Positions 20,000 through 28,599 of a stretch of DNA of 64,000 bases are shown in pieces. This stretch comes from Campylobacterota bacterium (GTDB taxonomy: Bacteria > Bdellovibrionota > Bacteriovoracia > Bacteriovoracales > Bacteriovoracaceae). The notes under the pieces were generated by a model, which saw only the letters and a program-made list of their open reading frames with translations, was not told where the DNA came from and ran no database searches. A program made the translations under genes and the position numbers. Within the stretch, counting starts at the first letter, position 1; every line of letters starts with the position of its first letter. The stretch lies in the NCBI GenBank assembly GCA_003650125.1, contig QNFX01000006.1, positions 1 to 64,000 on the forward strand, read 5' to 3'.

Positions 20000-20028
20000 A
20001 TTTTATGCGTAAGTTTTGCGTAAGTCAA
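20000..20028 (-). promoter_or_regulatory. recA promoter with overlapping 9-base direct repeats
   Basis: On the minus strand TTGACT (20028-20023) and TAAAAT (20005-20000) are 17 bases apart. The spacer and its edges contain two identical copies of ACTTACGCA (20025-20017 and 20014-20006), exactly 11 bases apart, which also reads as TTAC-N7-TTAC. This is where a LexA-type repressor would be expected to bind. The -35 overlaps the pgpA stop codon, and the leader would be about 130 bases. Confidence 0.6.
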
Positions 20029-20525
20029 GCGACCTTCGGCAGGATATTTAGATATGAAATACCCAAGTAAACAAGTCCTGCAAAAAGACCGGCCACTACA
20101 TCGTCTAGCATTATTCCCAAACCATTCTTCATGTTTTTATCGATGTGGCCCACAGGACCTCTCTTAACGATATCAAAAAAACGAAACAAGACTAGGATTA
20201 TCAAGTAAGAGACCCAGTGATGATCAGATATAAAGGCCCATGCCACAAAAACCCCAAGGAATTCATCTATGACTATCCAAGAGGGGTCATGAACCTGATA
20301 AATTTTTTGTATATGATTTATGAGATAAATTGAGATGGTAGTCAAAATAACTAAAAAAGGGACAAAGAGAAAAAATGGAATGTTTGCATTGCCAAAAGGA
20401 TAAAGGATGGCAATTGTCGCAACGCTCGCAAAAGTTCCTGGGGCCTTAGGGAGAAAACCAATGCCTCCCATAGATAAGAAAAAGACTTCAGGTTTTTTTA
20501 AGGATGGAGGATGTTCTTTTGTCAT
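20025..20525 (-). CDS. pgpA: Phosphatidylglycerophosphatase A
   Basis: 166 residues with three or four membrane segments. PgpA dephosphorylates phosphatidylglycerophosphate to phosphatidylglycerol in the inner membrane. Family signatures: FLSMGGIGFLPKAPGTFAS at the N-terminus, HDPSWIVIDEFLGVFVAW near residues 78-95, and NGLGIMLDDVVAGLFAGL near the C-terminus, with the acidic residues expected for metal binding. It ends inside the recA promoter and is divergent from the RelA/SpoT-like gene, with only 43 bases between them. Confidence 0.92.
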   Translation of the reverse strand: MTKEHPPSLKKPEVFFLSMGGIGFLPKAPGTFASVATIAILYPFGNANIPFFLFVPFLVILTTISIYLINHIQKIYQVHDPSWIVIDEFLGVFVAWAFISDHHWVSYLIILVLFRFFDIVKRGPVGHIDKNMKNGLGIMLDDVVAGLFAGLVYLGISYLNILPKVA

Positions 20526-20532
20526 GGTAAAT

Positions 20533-20553
20533 TAGTTTCTCAATTTGAAACTA
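20533..20553. promoter_or_regulatory. Inverted repeat between divergent genes
   Basis: TAGTTTC (20533-20539) and GAAACTA (20547-20553) form a perfect 7-base inverted repeat with a 7-base spacer in the 43-base gap between pgpA (minus) and the 20569 gene (plus). Neither gene has a clear Shine-Dalgarno. The repeat is well placed for an operator affecting both; nothing identifies the regulator. Confidence 0.45.
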
Positions 20554-20568
20554 GAGTAAATTTTTTAA

Positions 20569-21822
20569 ATGGAAAGACCAAGTTATTTATCAAAATATTT
20601 ATTTGACTGGGAAGTACTGGAAGTATTTCTTGAGGGAAAGTCTGCTCTAGACACTGCGCATTTCGTAGGTTCTGTTAATGATAAAAAGGAAGCAGGAAAT
20701 CTTCTTAAAGGATATGGATTTAATCCTACTGATCCTGTTTTGATGGCCGAATTATTTGGAAACTTTCAGGAGGCGCTGCAGTTCATAAAGAGGTATTTTT
20801 TAAAGGAAGGTACCCCTTTAGGTGTTGATCTTAAAATACCTCCTTCTATCTTTATGATTACAGATGTTTGTGAGCTTTTTGTCATGGCATCTGCAGAAGA
20901 AAAAGATATAGAAAAAAAACTTTGGGCAGAAATAATTTTAAAGGTTCTCCACACAATAGTACATGTTGATAGAGATTGGAGATCGTCCTATTTTTCTGTA
21001 ATTCAAACTCAAGTTTTTGATCGTTTTTATAAACAGATATTTCGTGATTCAGAAAATGAACTTTATGTTGCAGAAAAAAGAGATTCAGAAGATAGAATTC
21101 CTTTAATCGATTTTTCAGTAAAATCTCGTAAATCTCGCGATAGTGTTATTTTAAAGTTATTACATAAGGCAGATAATGTTGCAGAAGAGCTTTTTGATCG
21201 AGTTGGTGTAAGGTTTATTACAAAATCCTCTTTTGATAGCTTACAGTTGATAAAATTCCTAACAGAGCATAACATTGTAATGCCTCAAAATATAAAACCT
21301 AGTCGTTCTATAAATACCATTTTTGATTTAGAAAAATTTAAAAATTCCTTTAATGACCTTATAGAGAAGGCATCTCAGGAAAATTACAATGAAAAAAGTT
21401 TTCTAAAAAAAATAGATGAAATAGCGGGTGATTGCCAATTTAGTGAAAATAATATTTCTAAAAATGTTCATTCAAGCAAGGCCTACAAGTCTATTCAGTT
21501 TACTGGTAGGCAGCTAATTAGATATCAGAATCCTTTTTTCGAAGAATTTAATTCCTTAAGGCAAGATGCTAAAGCAGAGACAGGAAATCCTCTGGCGCAA
21601 AAGATATTATCTATGGATATGTCACTTATCGCTAGAGATATTCGTTTTTTCTTCCCTTATGAAGTTCAGATTGTTGATGGTAAAAATAAACAGATAAATG
21701 CTGAAGGCGATGCCTCTCATCAAGAATACAAGAAGGGACAGCAATTAACTTCACTTAAGCGTTTATTTAAACCATTAATGGAACTGAAAAAAATAAGCAT
21801 AGATGAATCATTTATTAATTAG
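20569..21822 (+). CDS. Divergent RelA/SpoT-like nucleotidyltransferase-fold protein (TIGR04552-like)
   Basis: 417 residues, no signal peptide. I believe it belongs to the deltaproteobacterial TIGR04552 family of unknown function (from memory, moderate). Its second half carries, in order, motifs that parallel RelA/SpoT synthetases: SVILKLLHKADN then ELFDRVGVRFI (Asp210, Arg215), AYKSIQFTG (Tyr306), EVQI (Glu365), and NAEGDASHQEYKKG (379-390). In (p)ppGpp synthetases the matching Asp and Glu bind metal and the Tyr stacks on the guanine. The usual RT after EVQI is missing (VDG instead), and the spacing between motifs is longer. Whether it makes (p)ppGpp, another nucleotide, or nothing is open. 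It stands alone and overlaps the convergent FHA gene by 15 bases. Confidence 0.7.
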   Translation: MERPSYLSKYLFDWEVLEVFLEGKSALDTAHFVGSVNDKKEAGNLLKGYGFNPTDPVLMAELFGNFQEALQFIKRYFLKEGTPLGVDLKIPPSIFMITDVCELFVMASAEEKDIEKKLWAEIILKVLHTIVHVDRDWRSSYFSVIQTQVFDRFYKQIFRDSENELYVAEKRDSEDRIPLIDFSVKSRKSRDSVILKLLHKADNVAEELFDRVGVRFITKSSFDSLQLIKFLTEHNIVMPQNIKPSRSINTIFDLEKFKNSFNDLIEKASQENYNEKSFLKKIDEIAGDCQFSENNISKNVHSSKAYKSIQFTGRQLIRYQNPFFEEFNSLRQDAKAETGNPLAQKILSMDMSLIARDIRFFFPYEVQIVDGKNKQINAEGDASHQEYKKGQQLTSLKRLFKPLMELKKISIDESFIN

Positions 21823-22242
21823 ATCTTCAAGATTCCCCAATTCATTTTCAATTTCATCTATGACCTCCCCCTGATGGGAGTATTTTTTCATGGTATTTTG
21901 GTAGGATGATTTTAATAATTCATCAGGATCAGTTTTTTTCTCAACTGAATAGTTGATGATCTCAAAAGAAGTAGTTCCAATTTTTATTTTTTCATTTTTT
22001 TGATGAATTTTTTTCCCTTTGTATAATTTCTCATTAGAAAGATAATCTCCTTCAATATTTGCATTCCAACAAATTAATCCATTTTTTGTGAGTTCAATAT
22101 AAAAATGAATTCCAGAAAGGTCTTTATCACGAACAATTATGTCATTTTGTGAGGCACGCCCGATGGAGATAACATCTTTTAAAGAAATGTATGGGCCAAT
22201 AACGGCGGGATCACAGGAATCTAATATATTTATTTCAATCAT
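21808..22242 (-). CDS. FHA-domain protein
   Basis: 144 residues. A forkhead-associated domain occupies about residues 15-90: ISIGRASQNDIIVRD with the Gly-Arg pair, then LSGIHFYIEL with the Ser and His expected for phosphothreonine-peptide recognition, then NEKIKIGTTSFEI. The C-terminal 45 residues are charged and helical. FHA proteins read Ser/Thr-kinase signalling; no kinase gene is close apart from the UbiB-family gene at 25748. It is 12 bases downstream of recG on the same strand. Confidence 0.85.
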   Translation of the reverse strand: MIEINILDSCDPAVIGPYISLKDVISIGRASQNDIIVRDKDLSGIHFYIELTKNGLICWNANIEGDYLSNEKLYKGKKIHQKNEKIKIGTTSFEIINYSVEKKTDPDELLKSSYQNTMKKYSHQGEVIDEIENELGNLEDLINK

Positions 22243-22254
22243 ATCAATATTCTA

Positions 22255-24291
22255 TCATATAGTAGAAAAGATTTTAAAATCCTTAGACATCGAATCTAGT
22301 TTTTTTAGTATTTCAGGATGATTCTCATCAATTAATTTTATTAGATCAGCTCTTGCATTTATTAGCAATGCCTCATGTTCTATGGGACTTGCTAGCTTTT
22401 TCGAAGAGTCATGTCCTGATTGGTGTTGTCCGAAAAGATTCCCTTCACCTCTTATTTTTAAATCCTCTTCAGCAATTTTAAATCCGTCTGTGGTCCCTTC
22501 AATGATTTTTAACCGCTTCATAGTTTTATCGGTCAATTCGCCTAAATTGATCAAAAAGCAAAAACTCTGTTTGTGCCCCCTACCAACTCTTCCTCTTAAT
22601 TGATGAAGAGAGCTAAGGCCAAAGCGATCCGGTCCAAAGATGGCCATGATAGTGGCATTAGAGACATCGATACCAACCTCAATCACCGTAGTGGCAATTA
22701 AAATTTGAATTTTGCCAGTATTAAAATCCTCCATAACCTGGGCCTTTTCACTCGCGGGTATTTTTCCATGCAATTGGCCGATATTTAGATGGGGTAGCCA
22801 TTTTTTAAAGCTGGGATATACTTTTTCGAGATAAATCATTGTTTCTGATTCATTGATGGCCGGGACAACTACAAAGGCCTGCTCACCTTTTGATATCCTA
22901 TGATTTAGAAATTTAAGAAATTTTTCAAATTTATCTCGTTTAACTATTTTAGTTTTAATAGGCAATCTATTGGAAGGAGGACGATCAATTATTGAAATAC
23001 TCAGATCACCATACTGGGTTAGACTCAAGGATCTAGGTATGGGAGTCGCGGACATAATTAGACAATTTGCCCCCAGGTACTTATTTACTAATTTAAGTCT
23101 TTGATTTACTCCAAATTTATGTTGTTCATCAATTACAAAAAGTCCTACGCTAAAAAAATCTACATCATCTTGAATTAAGGAATGAGTGCCAATGAGTATC
23201 TTGGTTTTACCTGTTAGGAGTTGTTTTTTAATTACTTTTTTTGCCGATGTTGAAGTAGATGAAGTTAGAAGAGAAATCTCAATATCTTTTAATAGCTTTT
23301 TTAAATTAAGATAATGTTGAATAGCGAGAGTTTCAGTTGGACACATAAAAACTGCTTGATGGCCGGAAGCTATCACCGTTAGTATCGCTAAAATAGCAAT
23401 GGATGTTTTTCCTGAACCTACATCCCCTTGCAGGAGTCTCATCATAGGGTAATCAGATGTCAGGTCTGATAACACTTCCTCAAGAACTTTTTCCTGAGAT
23501 TTAGTTAACTCATATGGAAATACTCTAAGTAGAGAATCAAGGTCTTTGGGATAGTCGATTTCTGGGGGGGACAAGGAAATTATTTTTCTTTTACGGGCCT
23601 GAATTTGTAATTGTTCAAGAAAAAACTCTTCATAAATAATGCGCTCTTTTGCCTTTTCAAAAAGTTCGTCAGAGTATTCTTTCGTTTTTCCGTGAATTAT
23701 TTTAAAGGATTCACTCAGAGACATTAAACTGTCTTTCTCGGGAGCATGACCTTTAATTTGATCCCACAAATCATCAGGGATTTTTTCAATAATTTTTTTA
23801 ATATATCTTCCCTCAATAGAATTAATCGTTGGATAGGTGATTTTCTTTTTGTCCTCATCAGAGATAAATTGAGGTGAGATAATTTGTAGCTGTCCTTTAA
23901 AACTGGAGATGGTACCAGTAAATTTAACATCACCTTCTAGACTTTCTAATTTTTTAATGGCCGAACTGTAGGCATTAAACCATCGGAGAGTAATGGTCTT
24001 GTTAGAAAAAGAGTCTTTGGCCTGGGCAGTTATATTATATAAACGGGCGCGATTTTTTCCTTTTGCACTGTAACTGGGCCAAGATTTTAATTCTTTCAAG
24101 GTGCCAAGGCCGGTAAAGGGCATATCTTCCTCTATTTTGGAGAAACTTTCTTCAGGAGGAATTTCTTGTAGTTTTAGAGGGAAAATCCAGAGAAGGTCCT
24201 CTAGTTTTTCCATTCCTTGGTCAATTAACTTCTGGGCCGTTTTTGGAATTTTACTTTTATAAAGTTGGGTTATTTCGGAGTTCCATTCCAT
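22255..24291 (-). CDS. recG: ATP-dependent DNA helicase RecG
   Basis: 678 residues, normal for RecG, which reverses stalled forks and branches Holliday junctions. An N-terminal OB-fold wedge domain lies at about 50-160. The helicase core has Walker A LLQGDVGSGKT near residue 290, the DEQH box (VIDEQHKFGVNQRL), MSATPIPRSLSLT, then HGKIPASEKAQVM, TTVIEVGIDVSNAT and the QLRGRVGRG box with the RecG TRG region after it. The start codon abuts the greA stop, so the two are probably co-translated. Confidence 0.97.
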   Translation of the reverse strand: MEWNSEITQLYKSKIPKTAQKLIDQGMEKLEDLLWIFPLKLQEIPPEESFSKIEEDMPFTGLGTLKELKSWPSYSAKGKNRARLYNITAQAKDSFSNKTITLRWFNAYSSAIKKLESLEGDVKFTGTISSFKGQLQIISPQFISDEDKKKITYPTINSIEGRYIKKIIEKIPDDLWDQIKGHAPEKDSLMSLSESFKIIHGKTKEYSDELFEKAKERIIYEEFFLEQLQIQARKRKIISLSPPEIDYPKDLDSLLRVFPYELTKSQEKVLEEVLSDLTSDYPMMRLLQGDVGSGKTSIAILAILTVIASGHQAVFMCPTETLAIQHYLNLKKLLKDIEISLLTSSTSTSAKKVIKKQLLTGKTKILIGTHSLIQDDVDFFSVGLFVIDEQHKFGVNQRLKLVNKYLGANCLIMSATPIPRSLSLTQYGDLSISIIDRPPSNRLPIKTKIVKRDKFEKFLKFLNHRISKGEQAFVVVPAINESETMIYLEKVYPSFKKWLPHLNIGQLHGKIPASEKAQVMEDFNTGKIQILIATTVIEVGIDVSNATIMAIFGPDRFGLSSLHQLRGRVGRGHKQSFCFLINLGELTDKTMKRLKIIEGTTDGFKIAEEDLKIRGEGNLFGQHQSGHDSSKKLASPIEHEALLINARADLIKLIDENHPEILKKLDSMSKDFKIFSTI

Positions 24292-24765
24292 CTATTCAAA
24301 GGTAAATGATTCTACTTCATATTCTATATTACCTTTAGGGGCGCGTACTAAAATAGTATCTCCTTCTTCTTTGCCTATCAATGCTTTTCCAATAGGGCTA
24401 GCATAGGAAATTTTACCACTTTTTATGTCAGACTCTTCCTGACCTACAATTTTATAGACCACAACTTCACCTTCTTCGTTATTAAGCGTAACAGTTGCTC
24501 CGAAAACGATTTTATCACTTTTGATTGATTTAATATCAATCACTTGGCAAGATGCGAGGATTCCCTGTAAGGTGCCAATCCGACCCTCTAAGAGCGCCTG
24601 TTTTTCTTTTGCAGAATGATATTCAGCATTTTCTTTAAGGTCCCCTAGTGCTCTCGCCTCAGCAATAACTACTTTGAGTTCTTCCCGTTCGACTTTAATA
24701 AGTTGTTCAAGTTCTTGATTTAATTTATCAAAACCTTCTTGAGTAATGGGAGTATTTTTTTCCAT
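24292..24765 (-). CDS. greA: Transcription elongation factor GreA
   Basis: 157 residues when started at ATG 24765, which has AGGAAC eight bases upstream; a longer in-frame ORF to 24849 is rejected because it would overlap the previous gene and precede the conserved N-terminus ITQEGFDKLNQELE. The N-terminal coiled coil (residues 10-75) contains the acidic tip region LKENAEYHSAKEKQ, which reaches into the polymerase to trigger transcript cleavage. The C-terminal FKBP-like part ends with ISYASPIGKALIGKEEGD. Part of the minus-strand run 25594 to 21808. Confidence 0.95.
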   Translation of the reverse strand: MEKNTPITQEGFDKLNQELEQLIKVEREELKVVIAEARALGDLKENAEYHSAKEKQALLEGRIGTLQGILASCQVIDIKSIKSDKIVFGATVTLNNEEGEVVVYKIVGQEESDIKSGKISYASPIGKALIGKEEGDTILVRAPKGNIEYEVESFTFE

Positions 24766-24778
24766 TTTATATGTTCCT

Positions 24779-25087
24779 TTATTTCTTAAAAAGAGAGTTT
24801 GCCATATCGAGATGATCTTCTTTCTTTTCATGTTCTCCATCATCTCCAACTAAAAAGAAAAATTCGCAAAAATTTGCCTTTTCTTTGTCGACGATTCGTT
24901 CTGCTATTGATTCTCTACATTCATTGTAAGCACTAGGATCATAATATTTACACATTTTACAACAATGCATATTGGCCCCACAGGTAGGGCATTCCTCATG
25001 GCGAAGGATTTTTCTACCAACTTCTAATTCAGTGGGGTTATGGCATGAAAAACATTTAGTATCATTTTTAATAACTTCATCGGCCAT
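24779..25087 (-). CDS. Small cysteine-rich, zinc-ribbon-like protein
   Basis: 102 residues with an ordered set of cysteines: CFSC near residue 12, CPTC about residue 34, then MHCCKMCKYYDPSAYNEC, and later NFCEFF. The CxxC pairs suggest bound zinc, perhaps two sites. The later motif (CKYYDPSAYNEC then EKANFCEFF) recurs in small uncharacterised proteins as far as I recall, and no function is known to me. Its ATG follows the previous gene's TAA without a gap, and it is upstream of greA and recG. Confidence 0.75.
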   Translation of the reverse strand: MADEVIKNDTKCFSCHNPTELEVGRKILRHEECPTCGANMHCCKMCKYYDPSAYNECRESIAERIVDKEKANFCEFFFLVGDDGEHEKKEDHLDMANSLFKK

Positions 25088-25594
25088 TTAAAAGCTCCAG
25101 GATTTTGAAAAGACTATTTTTTTATGAGCGACAATATTTTGGGTATTTTTATAAGATAATGGGCCTATATTTATTTGAGGATTGTTACGTTTATTGTATT
25201 CCTCTATCGCCCTATTTAAGTTTTTTTCATTGCCATGTTTAAGTGTATAACTAATTAAAAAGTTAGCGGCAATGAGACTTGATCCTGAGATGATAGTTGC
25301 CATTCTTTGTTTAGAATCTAAGTTTGCCAGGATGCCTGCGGCCACTAAAGCAGCGCCAACCGTTCCTATTGCAGCATCATACCAATGAAATTCATTTCCT
25401 TTTCGATATTTTTCTAAATACATCGAGGATATAGGATCTTTTTCTAAATAATTCCTAAGCCCTTCACCTTTTTGGTTGCTGTTTAAATCAATTAAGATTT
25501 CTTGATTGTTGACCTTGGCCACCCGGCTGCAAGGCTCACTTGCTTGGGCAATCTGCATAAAAAGTAAGGTTAGCATTAAAAGTATTTTATTCAA
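25088..25594 (-). CDS. Exported or membrane protein of unknown function
   Basis: 168 residues with a signal peptide (residues 1-18, ending AQASEP). Two hydrophobic segments follow at about 75-95 and 100-118 (AAIGTVGAALVAAGILAN and MATIISGSSLIAANFLIS), with a short charged C-terminal tail. No family recognised. First gene of the minus-strand group leading to greA and recG; the 153 bases upstream, shared with the divergent UbiB-family gene, show no convincing promoter to my eye. Confidence 0.65.
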   Translation of the reverse strand: MNKILLMLTLLFMQIAQASEPCSRVAKVNNQEILIDLNSNQKGEGLRNYLEKDPISSMYLEKYRKGNEFHWYDAAIGTVGAALVAAGILANLDSKQRMATIISGSSLIAANFLISYTLKHGNEKNLNRAIEEYNKRNNPQINIGPLSYKNTQNIVAHKKIVFSKSWSF

Positions 25595-25747
25595 GTTTTC
25601 GCCTTAAGGGGTAAAGACCATTTATTTAACACTTTAGGGGTCACTTGCCTACTCAAATATGCCCTGCGTAGCAACTCAATCTAGCTAAAATTCCTTAATT
25701 TATCTAAATCTTTACTATTTATCTCCCGAGAAGCATTTGGGAAACAT

Positions 25748-27460
25748 ATGGACTTTTTTAAAACTGGTGTAGGAATATCAAAAACCTTTAGAAATGTGGG
25801 TAGACTCAAAGAAATAGTCTTGGTCTTTGCACGTAATGGTTTTGATGAAATTATCTCCTTACCTATTGCTTCAAAAATACCTAATTTTGTAATTCCTAAA
25901 TCAAAAATTAAGATTCGAGAAGAATTAAGAGGACAACAGGGAAAGAATCTATATGGAGTTTTAGGGCTTAGACTTAGGTTATGCTTTGAAGAACTCGGCC
26001 CAACTTTTATTAAATTTGGCCAGCTTTTAGGTTCGAGGGAAGATCTTTTTCACCCAGCCTTTATCGCTGAAATGAATAAATTACGAGATAGTGTAAAGGG
26101 ACTTCCCTTCTCTAAAGTTCGATCTTCAGTCGAAAAAAATTATGGAAAAAAAATCTCAGAAATTTTTAAAAACATCGAGTCAGAACCTATTGGTACTGCT
26201 TCGATAGGAATAGTTTATAAAGCAGAACTTCTGAGTGGAGAGAAGGTAGTTTTAAAAGTTAGAAGACCAAACATTGAAAAAGAAGTAAAACGAGATTTGG
26301 CCTTAATGCAATTTCTAGCTGAATCTGTAGAAAAAAGAATCGAAGAAGTTAAGTATCTAGGGATATCGAGAATTTTTAAAGATTTTTCTATCAGCCTTAA
26401 AAATGAACTCAATTTTAATATAGAAGGTATTAATGGAGAGAGACTTCGTAGTGTAATTTCCAAATATGATAAGGATGAGATTTTTTATATCCCCAAAATT
26501 TATCGGAACCTATCTAGTGAAGATATTCTGGTAATGGAACTGATTGAAGGAATTAAATTTACTGATAAAGAAAAGCTTGATGAATTAAAGAAAAGAGTTG
26601 CCCCTAGGATAGATAAAGTTGTCCAGATTTTTCTGAGAACTCTGCTGCAGGACGGCTTCTTCCATGCTGATCTTCATGGTGGGAATTTCTTTTTAACTAA
26701 AGATAATAAAATTGCTCTAATTGATTTTGGACTTATGGGAAGGCTTGGATATAAAAGTCGAATAAATTTTATTTCCATAATTCATTCGATTATTACTTAT
26801 AACTATGAAAATATAGTATTTGAATTTTTAGAAGTAGCAGAATATGACTCAATTCCAGATGTTGATCAGTTAGTAGCTGATGTTCGAGATGCTCTATCAC
26901 CATTTATAGGTTTGACAGTTCAAGAGACAGACCTAGCAAGAGTTTTTAAAGCGATTATTAAAACTTTAAATACCCATAAACTTTATCTCCCTAGGGAGTG
27001 GATTATCGTTTTTCGGGCGCTGATTACGCTTGATGGGGTCGGCAGATCACTGGGGATTGACTTAGATATCTATTCTATGATGGAAAAAGATATCAAAAAT
27101 ATATTAAAAGAATCTTTTAACAAAGAAAAGATAATGGAAGAGGCCATGTTGACGGTTAAGGATGTCTTCCAGTCATCAAGAATATTTCCTCGTCATATAA
27201 AATGGTTTTTAAAAGAATGGGCCAAGAGAAAATATGCTTTTGAAATAATTCATACCGGCCATGAGCGTTCGATGGAGCAAATTACTGCTGGGGTCATATT
27301 TTTAGGTTTTGCCATTATTTCAGCGGTTTTTTTGGCCAGTGGTGTTTTCGTTTTAGGTACTACACAGATCTTAAGTATCAAAAATATTCCGATTATGACC
27401 TGGATTTTTTGGTCGTTTAGCTTTCTTATATTTCTTCTTGGGATTAAAAGGATTCGTTAA
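25748..27460 (+). CDS. ubiB: UbiB/ABC1-family atypical protein kinase
   Basis: 570 residues. The UbiB signature FIKFGQLLGSRED (KxGQ type, about residue 90) is followed by a modified nucleotide loop IGTASIGIVYKAEL, VVLKVRRP, and the catalytic-loop equivalent HADLHGGNFF with LIDFGLMG (about 305-330). Two C-terminal membrane segments (about 515-565) are typical of the family. In Proteobacteria UbiB assists quinone biosynthesis as an ATPase. Which quinone this organism uses is not shown here, and the family also includes non-Ubi members. It ends four bases into the convergent GNAT gene. Confidence 0.88.
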   Translation: MDFFKTGVGISKTFRNVGRLKEIVLVFARNGFDEIISLPIASKIPNFVIPKSKIKIREELRGQQGKNLYGVLGLRLRLCFEELGPTFIKFGQLLGSREDLFHPAFIAEMNKLRDSVKGLPFSKVRSSVEKNYGKKISEIFKNIESEPIGTASIGIVYKAELLSGEKVVLKVRRPNIEKEVKRDLALMQFLAESVEKRIEEVKYLGISRIFKDFSISLKNELNFNIEGINGERLRSVISKYDKDEIFYIPKIYRNLSSEDILVMELIEGIKFTDKEKLDELKKRVAPRIDKVVQIFLRTLLQDGFFHADLHGGNFFLTKDNKIALIDFGLMGRLGYKSRINFISIIHSIITYNYENIVFEFLEVAEYDSIPDVDQLVADVRDALSPFIGLTVQETDLARVFKAIIKTLNTHKLYLPREWIIVFRALITLDGVGRSLGIDLDIYSMMEKDIKNILKESFNKEKIMEEAMLTVKDVFQSSRIFPRHIKWFLKEWAKRKYAFEIIHTGHERSMEQITAGVIFLGFAIISAVFLASGVFVLGTTQILSIKNIPIMTWIFWSFSFLIFLLGIKRIR

Positions 27461-28467
27461 ATCGAATCAAGACCTGAAAAAAATAATTTACAGGCAATAT
27501 CTTTAAATTCATCTGGTGGAAAAGGTCCAAAAATATATTGTAAAAAATCACTGGTATTCACAGAATATCTTATCTTTTTAAGATTAAAACTAACTTTATT
27601 TTTTTTATAATGAGTTAATATTAAATCACCATTGCTTCTGATCTTAAGGAACTCCTTTAGGAAATTTATATTTCCTATTTTAAAAAGACCTAAATATTTA
27701 AGATCTCCAACTGCGCCAAGTGTTGGCGTCCAGAGCCTGAGTGATTTTAAATCATTTAAAACCTTTTGATGGCCATTTTTTAAATAACCGATCTCGTGTA
27801 CGACGCCTTTTAAATCCCCACCTTTATTCATGCAAAAATAGTTCTCAATCTCACCTTTTTCATCCCTACTGAGATATAAATCTGTTGAATTTATTTTTTT
27901 TATTTTTTCCCAGTCGTCATTTGATCGTTTAAAAGTGAAATATTTATGGCATAAAACATCGGAGTAAATACCTTTTACTCTATCTAGATCATGGGAATCT
28001 AGAGCATTAAATTTAGTCTTTATAAATTTTGTTGGAACGAGACCTTCGGATTTACTATCTAAAAAACATCCTGCCGGATAAAAACCAAACTTTTTATATA
28101 GTTCTATCAGGTCGCTCCATAATATAAAAAGCGCCACCTTTTGTTCATATTTTTTCAGAAGGTTATTTAATAATTTGTTTAATAGTCCTTGTCCTCTATA
28201 AGCTTCTTTTACTGCTACACCACCAATTAAGGCGACCGAAAGTTTATGATCTCCGTTGATGATTTCTCTGAAATTGATTCCAATATGGGCCATAACTTCA
28301 TTAGTTTCATGATTAAAAAGGATATGATTATTGTTGAAATTTTGGGGATTCATAATGGGGTAAAAGTCTACTGAAAAGCTTTCACTTTGCGGGTAATTTA
28401 GGGAGTTTTCTATAAGTGTGTAAGTTTCTTTAAAAAGATGCGGGAAAGATGAAAGTGTAGTTTGCAT
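27457..28467 (-). CDS. GNAT-family N-acetyltransferase
   Basis: 336 residues. The N-terminal half is a GNAT fold: the acetyl-CoA binding motif IGGVAVKEAYRGQGLLNKLLNNLL (about residues 81-104) and the following ELYKKFGFYPAG. The C-terminal 180 residues are less clear and could be a second degenerate GNAT or an SCP2-like domain as in the Eis group; this is inference. Substrate unknown. It is convergent with the UbiB-family gene and divergent from flagellin. Confidence 0.8.
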   Translation of the reverse strand: MQTTLSSFPHLFKETYTLIENSLNYPQSESFSVDFYPIMNPQNFNNNHILFNHETNEVMAHIGINFREIINGDHKLSVALIGGVAVKEAYRGQGLLNKLLNNLLKKYEQKVALFILWSDLIELYKKFGFYPAGCFLDSKSEGLVPTKFIKTKFNALDSHDLDRVKGIYSDVLCHKYFTFKRSNDDWEKIKKINSTDLYLSRDEKGEIENYFCMNKGGDLKGVVHEIGYLKNGHQKVLNDLKSLRLWTPTLGAVGDLKYLGLFKIGNINFLKEFLKIRSNGDLILTHYKKNKVSFNLKKIRYSVNTSDFLQYIFGPFPPDEFKDIACKLFFSGLDSI

Positions 28468-28522
28468 AAAATCATTCTAACAGGAATATTTTTCCCTTTC
28501 TTGATATTAAAACTTTTTTGTT

Positions 28523-28550
28523 TAAGAGGGCCTAAATTTTTAGTCGATAG
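28523..28550 (+). promoter_or_regulatory. Candidate sigma-28 promoter of flagellin
   Basis: TAAG (28523-28526), a 16-base spacer and GTCGATAG (28543-28550) resemble the flagellar sigma-28 consensus TAAA-N15-GCCGATAA. It lies 49 bases before the flagellin start. A similar site with an N15 spacer occurs at 39570-39596. Confidence 0.45.
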
Positions 28551-28599
28551 ACTTCTTAGGAAATAAATTTCCCAGGAACCCTAAATCAAGGAGGATTTT

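Noticed and set aside
24766-24849. N-terminal extension of GreA
   Set aside because: The extension overlaps the Cys-rich gene and precedes the conserved GreA start; the ribosome-binding site fits ATG 24765.
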